NCBI GenBank assembly: GCA_003219995.1
Contig: QHRC01000117.1
Location: forward strand, 1 to 5,929
DNA: 5,929 bases
DNA from: Verrucomicrobiota bacterium
GTDB taxonomy: Bacteria; Verrucomicrobiota; Verrucomicrobiia; Chthoniobacterales; UBA10450
Direction: 5' to 3'
The notes beneath the pieces were generated by a model. The model was not told where the DNA came from and searched no databases. It saw only the letters and a program-made list of their open reading frames with translations. The translations under genes were made by a program, and so were the position numbers. This document shows positions 1 through 5,439 of this stretch, piece after piece. Each line of letters starts with the position of its first letter. The stretch's first letter is position 1.

Positions 1-386
1 TGCGCCAGTAAAAGGTATGTCCAGGCCAGACCGAGAAGCATTAATACCGCAGATTCGAGCGTAAGCCACGGCTGCGGGGTGCGCGTCCCTGACAATGGAA
101 TTGCAAAATTTCTCAACGCGGCGCGTGTTTCATCTGCGGCAAACCATTGAGCTGGCAAGAATGCAGCCAGGGCAATCAGAAGTAGCGCGCAAAAGCAAAT
201 GTTTGGCAGCCACCCGAGCGATCTGCGCGGCGGCGATAAAACCAGCAGCGCACCGGTAGCTATTATCAACAGGCCTTGCGCCCAGAGTTCTGTCGAACCG
301 CCCAGCGCCGGGGCGAGTAACGTGAGCCCAACGATCGCACCAGTTCTCTGAGCGGTCGATTGTCGACGTAGGTGCGGAGGTTTCAA
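1..386 (-). CDS. O-antigen ligase/polymerase-like membrane protein, N-terminal part (runs off left edge)
   Basis: The reverse strand has an open frame from a TTG at 386-384 to the window edge, 128 codons, with an in-frame TGA eight codons upstream of the start. It begins MKPPHLRRQS and then shows four hydrophobic segments at about residues 15-30, 36-50, 58-77 and 109-128, a multi-pass inner-membrane layout. A short basic loop (SPPRRSLGW, 51-59) lies between segments 2 and 3. The stretch around 77-111 (FLPAQWF, then TPQPWLTLES) resembles the N-terminus of O-antigen ligase family proteins of Verrucomicrobiota, as far as I recall. Such proteins join or polymerise surface polysaccharide at the periplasmic face of the inner membrane. 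The catalytic periplasmic loop lies outside the window, so ligase, polymerase or a teichuronic-type homologue cannot be told apart. TTG is the first possible start in the frame and has no Shine-Dalgarno; the next ATG is at residue 117, far inside the conserved part. I am sure of the coding frame, less sure of the family. Confidence 0.75.
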   Translation of the reverse strand, partial: MKPPHLRRQSTAQRTGAIVGLTLLAPALGGSTELWAQGLLIIATGALLVLSPPRRSLGWLPNICFCALLLIALAAFLPAQWFAADETRAALRNFAIPLSGTRTPQPWLTLESAVLMLLGLAWTYLLLA

Positions 387-517
387 ACTGGTTTGTTTCT
401 GCGAGGAAGGTCACAAAGTCGCTTGGGGAAAGCAAAGAGGAAACCGCTATCACCTTCCGCGGCCTGATTTTTGGGGCTTGACTATCGTGCCGGAGAATAG
501 CAGACTCGCGGCTTGAC
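387..517. promoter_or_regulatory. Divergent intergenic region between the membrane protein and the secreted beta-helix protein
   Basis: These 131 bp separate two divergent genes, so promoters for both must lie here or inside the neighbouring gene starts. I see a TTGACT (478-483) that could serve as a -35 box toward the plus strand, but no good -10 box at 16-18 nt spacing: the nearest AT-rich hexamer, GAGAAT at 493-498, is only 9 nt away. No clear promoter is visible toward the minus strand either. The assignment rests on gene orientation alone. Confidence 0.4.
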
Positions 518-1339
518 GTGAAAGTCGCCTTTATTTCTCGCCCCCGGGGCGGAGTCTTGCTTGTCGCACTGACGCTGCTTTTTGTTGGCGTTTTGACTTC
601 GCTTGCCGACCAGTTTGGAACCACTACGGCGCTCGATTGGCAAAGATGGACTGTGTTTAGCCAGGGCGCCGGTGTCCCGGCCAGCACCGTCGTCTACGCT
701 CAATCAGGCAGTTCCTACGTCAACGGCGACGTGGGCGTGTGGGGGACGGGTAACATCAACCTCAGCAATACCGCGACGATTGATGGAGATCTTTATTATC
801 GCACTACGGGGATTCTCAAGATCTCGGGCAAGGCAAAAGTGACGGGCGTCAAACATCACGATGCCGCTGGCGATGCTATTCTCCTGAATAGTTCCAACGA
901 AGCCTACATGGAATCGGACCAATTGTGGGCGCAACCTGCAACTTTTGGTTACCCTTCGACAATTAATACGGGCTCAGACATGACGATCACCGGCACCGGA
1001 CACGTTGTGTTGCGTTTACGAGACTTTGTTCTCACCGGTGGCACGTTCACTCTCGTGGGCACAAGCCCCGCCACGACTTTTGTTTTCAACATTTCGCGGG
1101 CCTTTTCTTTGTCGGGGTCGGCGAGAATCGTTTTGTCGGGCATAACGGCATCTAACGTTATCTTTAACGTTCGTGGTAGCAGCAGCGCCGCTGCCATCAG
1201 CGGCTCCGCGGCCTTTCAGGGAATTCTGCTGGCCAATTATCGAAACGTGAAAATCAGTGGTGGAACAGTGAACGGCGAGATCGTTGGAAATAGAGTCGTC
1301 ATCAGTGGCGGGGCCACCTTGTTTCACGCAAGTCCGTAA
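518..1339 (+). CDS. Secreted beta-helix-like protein, DUF3494/choice-of-anchor-A-like, without an anchor
   Basis: The product has 273 residues. A basic N-terminus (MKVAFISRPRGG) followed by a hydrophobic run (13-30, VLLVALTLLFVGVLTSLA) is a probable Sec signal peptide, so the protein is likely exported. The mature part is rich in Gly, Ser, Thr, Val and Ile and has repeated short strand-turn units such as NGDVGVWGTGNINLSNT, TIDGDLYY, LKISGKAKVTG, MTITGTGHVVL and FVLTGGTFTLVG, as expected for a stacked beta-helix. Residues 187-268 (TFVFNI, SGSARIVLSG, NVIFNV, AFQGILLA, ISGGTVNGEIVG, VISGGATL) follow the pattern of the DUF3494 ice-binding-like and choice-of-anchor-A secreted proteins. Members of those groups often end in PEP-CTERM or another anchor; this one stops at HASP with none. 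The GTG at 518 is the only usual start before the signal peptide, and a TGA lies in frame at 479-481. No Shine-Dalgarno is seen at proper spacing. A role as surface, matrix or ice-interacting protein is only inferred. The divergent polysaccharide gene fits an envelope context. Confidence 0.72.
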   Translation: MKVAFISRPRGGVLLVALTLLFVGVLTSLADQFGTTTALDWQRWTVFSQGAGVPASTVVYAQSGSSYVNGDVGVWGTGNINLSNTATIDGDLYYRTTGILKISGKAKVTGVKHHDAAGDAILLNSSNEAYMESDQLWAQPATFGYPSTINTGSDMTITGTGHVVLRLRDFVLTGGTFTLVGTSPATTFVFNISRAFSLSGSARIVLSGITASNVIFNVRGSSSAAAISGSAAFQGILLANYRNVKISGGTVNGEIVGNRVVISGGATLFHASP

Positions 1340-1457
1340 GTTTGCTGCGCGAGAAGGAGCGCATTGGCAGCGCGTGCCGGTTGCGCGGCAGCGAATTTTG
1401 AAATGATGTGCGAGTTTCGGAGCGTTGCTTGCTTCAGACAGAACCGACAGATTGAAA

Positions 1458-1604
1458 TCACGATTTATTAGGTTTCAGGTACACCGACAGGCTTTGCATT
1501 CCCATCGCATCAATCGCTCCTAAACCCGCGCCAGCGGCATAAGCGGTCTTCACCTGCTCCCAAGTCTCCGCAAAGATTCTATCGCGCACACCAAATTCGA
1601 TCAT
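1458..1604 (-). pseudogene. Small ORF, probable remnant of a helix-turn-helix protein
   Basis: ATG at 1604-1602 opens a 48-codon frame ending in TGA at 1460-1458. The product starts MIEFGVRDRIFAETWEQVKT and continues AYAAGAGLGAIDAMGMQ, ending SVYLKPNKS. The WEQVKTAYAAG segment followed by a Gly-Leu-x-x-Ile turn looks like the opening of a recombinase-type helix-turn-helix of the kind that reads LREIARNMGIP in small DNA-binding proteins, but here the second helix has diverged and the protein stops where a fuller one would continue. This is from memory of such families and has not been tested by a search. A TGA lies two codons before the ATG, so there is no room for a longer N-terminus, and there is no Shine-Dalgarno. 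It sits about 140 bp downstream of the tRNA-Asn gene on the same strand, a common place for integrated element debris. It could instead be a genuine small protein or chance. Confidence 0.35.
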
Positions 1605-1689
1605 CGCTGTTCACGGAAGCAAAAGACGCGGTGGCACCCTAATTTGGGCAGTTTTGATCGAATTCCCGACAATTCCGGTTTTGGTAATG

Positions 1690-1718
1690 CTCCGGCTTTC
1701 AGGTCCTGCCAGCCGGAG
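1690..1718. repeat. Perfect 7-bp inverted repeat, 15-nt loop
   Basis: CTCCGGC at 1690-1696 and GCCGGAG at 1712-1718 are exact reverse complements separated by 15 nt. The element lies 30 bp past the 3' end of tRNA-Asn on that gene's strand. No T-run follows on either strand, so it is not an obvious intrinsic terminator. It may be a transcript-end structure or a binding site, or chance. Confidence 0.45.
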
Positions 1719-1723
1719 AAGCT

Positions 1724-1736
1724 GCTCACTATGAGC
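1724..1736. repeat. Short inverted repeat downstream of tRNA-Asn
   Basis: GCTCA (1724-1728) and TGAGC (1732-1736) form a 5-bp stem with a 3-nt loop. On the plus strand it is followed by GGCTTAATTTTTGG, with a T-run at 1744-1748 that overlaps the end of the tRNA-Asn gene. On the plus strand it could therefore act as a weak terminator for transcription arriving from the left. The stem is short and partly AT, so this is doubtful. Confidence 0.3.
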
Positions 1737-1747
1737 GGCTTAATTTT

Positions 1748-1822
1748 TGGCTCCAGCGGTAGGATTCGAACCTACGACCAATCGGTTAACAGCCGACCGC
1801 TCTACCACTGAGCTACGCTGGA
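1748..1822 (-). tRNA. trnN: tRNA-Asn (anticodon GTT), CCA encoded
   Basis: Read on the minus strand, the gene folds as a complete cloverleaf. The acceptor stem is TCCAGCG paired with CGCTGGA, the D stem GCTC/GAGC with an AGTGGTA loop, and the anticodon stem GTCGG/CCGAT with one G-T pair. The anticodon loop CTGTTAA gives anticodon GTT, reading AAC and AAU. The T arm is GTAGG-TTCGAAT-CCTAC. The discriminator base is G and CCA is encoded in the gene (1750-1748). It lies 102 bp downstream of the initiator tRNA on the same strand and may be co-transcribed with it. Confidence 0.97.
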
Positions 1823-1924
1823 TCATTTTTTGAGCGCCCGAGTCGAGCGGCCTATATCTTGCCCACGCTATTTGCTGCGGCAAGCGCTTCTTTGTCGAAA
1901 AACAGGCGAACGTGCCAGGAGATT
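1823..1924 (-). other. Spacer between the two tRNA genes
   Basis: 102 bp between tRNA-fMet and tRNA-Asn. On the minus strand it contains TTGCCG (1883-1878) and GATATA (1858-1853), a loose -35/-10 pair with a 19-nt spacer, about 30 nt before the tRNA-Asn start; this could be a weak separate promoter. Near the end of tRNA-fMet there is GGCACGTTCGCC followed by TGTTTTT, too poor a stem to call a terminator. Either processing from one transcript or separate transcription is possible. Confidence 0.3.
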
Positions 1925-2001
<77 letters not shown>

Positions 2002-2006
2002 TCATA

Positions 2007-2034
2007 ATTATGTCGATCTAATCGTTGGAATCAA
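2007..2034 (-). promoter_or_regulatory. Possible promoter of the tRNA genes
   Basis: On the minus strand TTGATT (2034-2029) and CATAAT (2012-2007) match sigma-70 -35 and -10 boxes at four or five positions each, with a 16-nt spacer. The -10 box ends only 5 nt before the tRNA-fMet gene, which would leave almost no 5' leader for RNase P. An alternative -10, TAGATC, lies further upstream but spaces less well. This is therefore a candidate only. Confidence 0.3.
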
Positions 2035-2097
2035 ATTCAAAAAGAGATTTTCGATCCGCTAGTTTGCTTTCGACGGGTCTCGCGTTTTCTGTTTCTC

Positions 2098-3042
2098 GTG
2101 ACCGCAAGGGGTTTGCGTCAATCACGCCCGCGAAGAATCCTCGTCGGGACGGCGAGCTGGTCCGATCCCGGCTTCGTCGAACGCTGGTATCCGAAGGGGA
2201 TGCGGCCTTCCGAGCGCCTGGCGTGGTACGCGCAACACTTCAAAATGGTCGAAGTGAACTCAACGTTTTATTCGGTCCCCGACGCGCGGATGGTTGATCG
2301 TTGGTGCAAGAATACGCCGGACGCATTCATCTTCGACGTGAAATTGCATCGGCTTCTTTCACGTCACTCCACACCAGTGAAACTATTGCCGCCGGAACTT
2401 CAGCGACACGTCGAAATAGATGTGAAAGGGAAAGTAAAACTGACGCCCGCACTGGAAGAAGCGCTGGTCGAGATATTGCTGCGTGCCATGTCGATCTTGC
2501 AAGGCGCTGGGAAATTGGGAGTGCTGCTCTTGCAGCTCTCGCCGGCGTTTTCTCCGCGAAAACACGAGCTGAGCGAGCTTGAGCGTTTGATCGAGCTGGT
2601 GCGCGATTATCAGCTTGCGATTGAGTTTAGAAATCGTAACTGGACCGTCGGCGAACAGCTAAGATCGACAATCGATTTTCTGCGGCGTCACCATGCCATT
2701 TTCGTGAATATCGACGCTCCGGCGGCGGAGCATTTCACAATTATGCCGTCGGATTTGAATGAAATCACCAATTCGCAGCTGGCGTATTTGCGTCTGCACG
2801 GACGCAATGCCGAGGCTTATCTGAAGGGAAAAACAGTGGCGGCGCGTTTCAATTATGATTACAACGATGCCGAAATTGCCGAAGTTGCGAAACGGAGCAA
2901 GCGGCTCGCTGCGGACGCAGGCGAGGTTCACGTTGTGTTCAACAATAATAATCTCGACTATGCGCCGCGTGCGGCAGCGCGTTTGCGCGCGGCCCTCGGA
3001 CAATACGTCGCACTACTGCCGCAGACACCCGAGTTATTTTAG
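2098..3042 (+). CDS. DUF72 family TIM-barrel protein
   Basis: The 314-residue product carries the conserved blocks of DUF72 (YecE-like) proteins in order: GTASWSDPGF (18-27) close to the N-terminus, YAQHFKMVEVNSTFYSVP (44-61), TPDAFIFDVKLHR (73-85), AIEFRNRNW (174-182), YLRLHGRN (230-237) and HVVFNNNNLDYAPRAA (278-293). The family is a cytoplasmic TIM-barrel fold of unknown biochemical function. Between the third and fourth blocks there is an insert of about 60 residues, including a Lys/Val-rich stretch (RHVEIDVKGKVKLTPA, 103-118), which makes this one of the longer members. The GTG at 2098 gives a reasonable 17-residue lead before GTASW. A TTG at 2113 is another choice; neither has a well-spaced Shine-Dalgarno. 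The gene is followed after 13 bp by the DUF2062 gene on the same strand, so the two are probably co-transcribed. The family call is firm; the role is unknown. Confidence 0.93.
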   Translation: MTARGLRQSRPRRILVGTASWSDPGFVERWYPKGMRPSERLAWYAQHFKMVEVNSTFYSVPDARMVDRWCKNTPDAFIFDVKLHRLLSRHSTPVKLLPPELQRHVEIDVKGKVKLTPALEEALVEILLRAMSILQGAGKLGVLLLQLSPAFSPRKHELSELERLIELVRDYQLAIEFRNRNWTVGEQLRSTIDFLRRHHAIFVNIDAPAAEHFTIMPSDLNEITNSQLAYLRLHGRNAEAYLKGKTVAARFNYDYNDAEIAEVAKRSKRLAADAGEVHVVFNNNNLDYAPRAAARLRAALGQYVALLPQTPELF

Positions 3043-3055
3043 ACTACGTTCCAGG

Positions 3056-3574
3056 ATGGAGGGACTATCGCCAGCAGCAAAAAAAAGCTACGGGCCGAGA
3101 TTACCCAATCCGCTGGCACGTCTTAAACACTGGCTGACCGAACACCACATGACGCTGATGGCGATCGGTGACACACCGCACTCGATCGCACTTGGTTCGG
3201 CCATCGGAATTTTTTTCGGCTTCACGCCGCTCTATAGTCTTAAAACATTGTTGTCCATCGGTGTGGCGTGGATTTGTCGCTGCAACAAGATCGCGGCGGC
3301 GGTCGCGGTGACGGTGCACGATGTCGCGCTTTTCGCGATGCCTGCCATCTACTTGGCCGAATACAAACTTGGCTGCTGGACCTTGCATCGCGCCACGCCC
3401 AACCGAGTTCATTTCGTCGGGTTTCATGATTACTTGAGCTGGCACCTATTTACCCGCGTGGTTTGGCCCGCCCTGGTCGGCTCGCTCTTTCTAGCCCTGC
3501 CATCAGCGGTCGCGGTTTATTTTGTCATGCGTGTGTTGGTGGCTCGGGCGCGATCGCCTCGCAAGCTGAGTTGA
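3056..3574 (+). CDS. DUF2062 family small membrane protein
   Basis: The ATG at 3056 gives a 172-residue protein; the frame stays open further upstream but only inside the end of the DUF72 gene. A basic, soluble N-terminus (1-30) leads into the typical DUF2062 opening: a GDTPHSIALGSAIGIFFGF block at 38-56 followed by TPLYSLKTLLSIGVAW (57-72), matching the family pattern of iAlGxAiGxFxgxxPxxGxxT. Hydrophobic segments at about 43-60, 63-76, 82-102 and 137-160 suggest an integral inner-membrane protein of three or four spans. Where many family members have an Asn-Pro pair in the third segment, this one reads VTVHDVALFAMPAIY. The family has no established biochemical role. The gene lies 13 bp after the DUF72 stop codon, suggesting one transcript. 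An internal start at Met32 would remove only the soluble part and is less likely. Confidence 0.88.
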   Translation: MEGLSPAAKKSYGPRLPNPLARLKHWLTEHHMTLMAIGDTPHSIALGSAIGIFFGFTPLYSLKTLLSIGVAWICRCNKIAAAVAVTVHDVALFAMPAIYLAEYKLGCWTLHRATPNRVHFVGFHDYLSWHLFTRVVWPALVGSLFLALPSAVAVYFVMRVLVARARSPRKLS

Positions 3575-3607
3575 GCGGCCGGCTTTTCTTGTCCGCGATG
3601 TTTTTCT
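3575..3607 (+). terminator. Weak candidate intrinsic terminator after the DUF2062 gene
   Basis: GCGG at 3575-3578 can pair with CCGC at 3593-3596, with one extra pair after a mismatch, and GATGTTTTTCT follows with five T. The stem is short and the loop holds 14 nt, so efficiency would be low. It lies right after the stop codon and before a 134-bp gap, which is where a transcript end is expected. Confidence 0.22.
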
Positions 3608-3619
3608 AGCTGGAACGGC

Positions 3620-3712
3620 ATGAGAGTTGCATCAGAGAACGGAAGCGATTCGTCTCTCGCCTCGGAAACGGGCGGTCGACGGTCAGCCCTGGTCGGACTA
3701 CATGAATTATGA
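3620..3712 (+). CDS. Possible 30-codon leader ORF overlapping the lipoprotein start
   Basis: ATG at 3620 opens a frame of 30 codons (MRVASENGSDSSLASETGG and onward to VGLHEL) ending in TGA at 3710-3712. That stop overlaps the ATG of the DUF4410-type gene (3709-3711) as ATGA, the classic arrangement for translational coupling. A GGA at 3613-3615 lies 4-5 nt before the ATG, a weak ribosome-binding site, while the following gene has none of its own. The peptide is hydrophilic and resembles nothing I know. A random frame of this length is common, so chance is a serious alternative. Confidence 0.2.
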   Translation: MRVASENGSDSSLASETGGRRSALVGLHEL

Positions 3713-4392
3713 AACTTTTGATCGTCACCGTTTTTAGCGTCTTTCTTTGCTCCTGCGCGAACATGACTGTTACCAGGACAGAAGTGTCTACGCCCGGCGG
3801 ACTGGCCTTGGCCGCGACCGACGCTAAAGATTTTGGCTCGAGAGGCGTGCACGTGACCACAAATTGTGGCGTCGGTGCCAGCAACCCCAGTGCTATCTAC
3901 ATTCGCCCGTTCTGCATCGACAGCGCCGTTTTCAAAGGCGATGAGGCAGCTTCAAGCGGCGAAATGCCGATTCGCAAAGCGCTTACTCCTGTTGAATTGG
4001 CCGAGGATTTGAAAGAGGAGCTGGAAAAAATTGCTCCCGCGCGAATTCTCAAGGACACCGAGAGGCCGAGGGTCGGGTGGCTGATCACGGGCCACTTTAC
4101 CGTCGTCAACGGCGGCAGCCCCTTCGGCCGCCTCCTGTTTGGCCCTCTCGGCATAGGCCGCTCATTTCTCGCGCTTCATGTCAATATTAGGGATGTGGAA
4201 AGAGGCTTGGTTGTGTACGAATTCGACATGGCCGGCGGCAGTGGCGTTCAGGGCAAATTCGGGACGTTGCGGGCAAGCGGCCTGGGAAAAGCAACCCACT
4301 TCGATCTTCGTAATGCAGCGGAGCGCATTTATCTGACGCTGAGCACAAATCCGAATCGCTACGGCGCTCGCTCGTCGCTCGCGTTGCAATAA
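3709..4392 (+). CDS. DUF4410-like lipoprotein
   Basis: The 227-residue product starts MKLLIVTVFSVFLCSCAN, a short lipoprotein signal peptide with lipobox L13-C14-S15-C16; Cys16 is the likely lipidated residue. The residue after it is Ala, so inner-membrane retention by an Asp at +2 is not indicated and outer-membrane sorting is plausible. The mature part has a polar region (17-90), a predicted helix LTPVELAEDLKEELEKI (92-108), then a GWLITGHFTVVNGGSPFGR block (123-141), GPLGIGRSFLALHVNIRDVERGLVVYEFD (145-173), a Gly-rich turn and a C-terminal helix (HFDLRNAAERIYLTL, 197-211). This order matches DUF4410 proteins: a helix predicted to sit before the GxF strand, a Gly-rich hairpin, and a closing helix. 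Function of the family is unknown. The start at 3709 is fixed by the signal peptide. There is no Shine-Dalgarno upstream. It is followed after 54 bp by the carboxypeptidase gene. Confidence 0.78.
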   Translation: MKLLIVTVFSVFLCSCANMTVTRTEVSTPGGLALAATDAKDFGSRGVHVTTNCGVGASNPSAIYIRPFCIDSAVFKGDEAASSGEMPIRKALTPVELAEDLKEELEKIAPARILKDTERPRVGWLITGHFTVVNGGSPFGRLLFGPLGIGRSFLALHVNIRDVERGLVVYEFDMAGGSGVQGKFGTLRASGLGKATHFDLRNAAERIYLTLSTNPNRYGARSSLALQ

Positions 4393-4446
4393 TTTCAGCG
4401 CCCTGGTGCGAAATGTCGAACAACTGATTCGCTGTTGCCAATCGAC

Positions 4447-5424
4447 ATGCACCGATTAACGTGCTGCCATTTAGCGCCTGTGATTTCTTGCCGCCGATTT
4501 TCCATCGCCTTTGTCGCGCTGAGCCTGCTTGCGAATACCCCTCGCCAGGCCGCAGCCGCGCAAGCATTCATAATCGTCGATTCACAAACGGGCTATGTTT
4601 TGCAGGCGCAGGAAGCGAAAAAAAAACATCAGGTTGGCAGCCTGACAAAAATCGCTACCGCCGTGGTGGTGCTGGATTGGGCGGAACACAAGGCCGGCAA
4701 TCTCAACCAAATCGTCACGCTCTCGCCCGATGCCTTCGTCGGCACTGGCGAAAATAATATCGGGTTTCAGCCCGGCGATGCCGTCGCGCTTCGCGATCTA
4801 CTTTATGCCGCGCTAGTCCAATCGGACAATATCGCGGCCTACACTTTGGCCGATTATGTTGGTTCCAATCTCGAGCCCGCCGCTTCCGGCTCGAAAGGTA
4901 CGTCGGTCACCGCTTTTGTCAGTCAGATGAATGCGCTGGCCGCGCAATTGAAGATGGAACGAACCCGTTTCGTAAATCCGCACGGTATCGATGACAATGT
5001 GCGGCCATTGCCTTACTCCACGGCGGAGGACATGGCCCGGTTGACCCGCTATGCCATGAATAAGGCGAGTTTCCGGTTTTATGTCTCGCAAAAGGAGCGG
5101 CAAATTTCCATTCAACGCGGCAAACGCAAGCTAGGTTATCTTTTGCGAAACACGAACGAGCTTCTCGGAAAACAAGGTATCGATGGAGTGAAAACCGGTC
5201 GGACCGCTCGCGCCGGAGACTGTCTGGTTCTCTCTGCAAATCGCGAATCGGAAGTCGTGAAAGAAGGCGCGATGACGGCGGTGTATCCCCGCCATTTGCT
5301 GGTCGTGCTTCTCGGCAGCGCGAATCGATTTGGCGAAGGCGCTGGACTCGTCGAACACGGCTGGCAACTCTATGACCAATGGGCTGCCGCGGGACGCCTG
5401 GCCGATCCAAAAAAAGTGCTTTAG
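4447..5424 (+). CDS. D-alanyl-D-alanine carboxypeptidase (peptidase S11, PBP5-like)
   Basis: A serine D,D-peptidase acting in the periplasm, removing the terminal D-Ala from peptidoglycan stem pentapeptides. All three catalytic motifs of the penicillin-binding fold are present at normal spacing: SLTK (65-68, nucleophile Ser65 and Lys68), SDN (126-128) and KTG (249-251, in GVKTGRTARAGDC). FVNPHGID (175-182) is the other S11 landmark. A signal peptide is visible: basic RR at 16-17, hydrophobic FSIAFVALSLLA (18-29), and a likely cut after the AAAA at 35-38, before QAFIIVDSQTG. The protein has 325 residues and ends soon after the catalytic domain, so it lacks the C-terminal beta domain and amphipathic membrane anchor of E. 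coli PBP5 and is probably soluble or held otherwise. ATG at 4447 is chosen over the in-frame TTG at 4435; neither has a Shine-Dalgarno. The phosphofructokinase gene starts 15 bp after the stop, suggesting an operon. Confidence 0.93.
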   Translation: MHRLTCCHLAPVISCRRFSIAFVALSLLANTPRQAAAAQAFIIVDSQTGYVLQAQEAKKKHQVGSLTKIATAVVVLDWAEHKAGNLNQIVTLSPDAFVGTGENNIGFQPGDAVALRDLLYAALVQSDNIAAYTLADYVGSNLEPAASGSKGTSVTAFVSQMNALAAQLKMERTRFVNPHGIDDNVRPLPYSTAEDMARLTRYAMNKASFRFYVSQKERQISIQRGKRKLGYLLRNTNELLGKQGIDGVKTGRTARAGDCLVLSANRESEVVKEGAMTAVYPRHLLVVLLGSANRFGEGAGLVEHGWQLYDQWAAAGRLADPKKVL

Positions 5425-5427
5425 TCG

Positions 5428-5437
5428 CCTGGCCAGG
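5428..5437. repeat. 10-bp perfect palindrome in the carboxypeptidase-phosphofructokinase junction
   Basis: CCTGGCCAGG is its own reverse complement and fills most of the 15-bp gap between the stop codon at 5422-5424 and the next ATG at 5440. Its last bases (AGG) are the only purine-rich sequence near the start, but they end 2 nt before the ATG, too close for a normal ribosome-binding site. A regulator site or chance are both possible. Confidence 0.3.
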
Positions 5438-5439
5438 AA

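Larger units (their letters stand above)
1340..1747. other. Gene-poor stretch between the secreted protein and the tRNA genes
   Basis: About 400 bp without a convincing complete gene on either strand. It contains the 48-codon minus-strand ORF described separately (1458-1604) and two inverted repeats (1690-1718 and 1724-1736). Just after the upstream gene there is a short hairpin candidate, TGCCG-GTTGCG-CGGCA, at about 1376-1391, followed by GCGAATTTTG; the stem is short and the T-run is weak, so I do not call it a terminator. On the minus strand upstream of the small ORF, a frame reading GALPKPELSG can be followed for some 40 codons, but it has no clear start and no recognised relative. Confidence 0.5.

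Noticed and set aside
478..503. TTGACT followed by GAGAAT/TAGCAG as a promoter for the secreted-protein gene
   Set aside because: The spacings of 9 and 14 nt do not fit a sigma-70 promoter and the second box is a poor match.
130..687. A 185-codon minus-strand open frame covering the start of the secreted protein and the left-edge gene
   Set aside because: Its translation is low-complexity and basic with no family resemblance. The other minus-strand frame at 1-386 gives a coherent membrane protein, and the plus frame from 518 gives a signal peptide and beta-helix.
1376..1400. Hairpin TGCCG-GTTGCG-CGGCA after the secreted-protein gene as a terminator
   Set aside because: The stem is 5 bp, the following T-run is interrupted and weak, and the sequence around it is GC-rich enough for chance pairing.
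2855..3055. Upstream extension of the DUF2062 reading frame into the DUF72 gene
   Set aside because: The extra 67 residues are Arg/Ser-rich shadow translation of the conserved DUF72 C-terminus, and the DUF2062 family normally starts near the ATG at 3056.
4435..4446. TTG start for the carboxypeptidase four codons upstream
   Set aside because: It adds only four residues before an ATG and has no ribosome-binding site. ATG at 4447 already gives a complete signal peptide.
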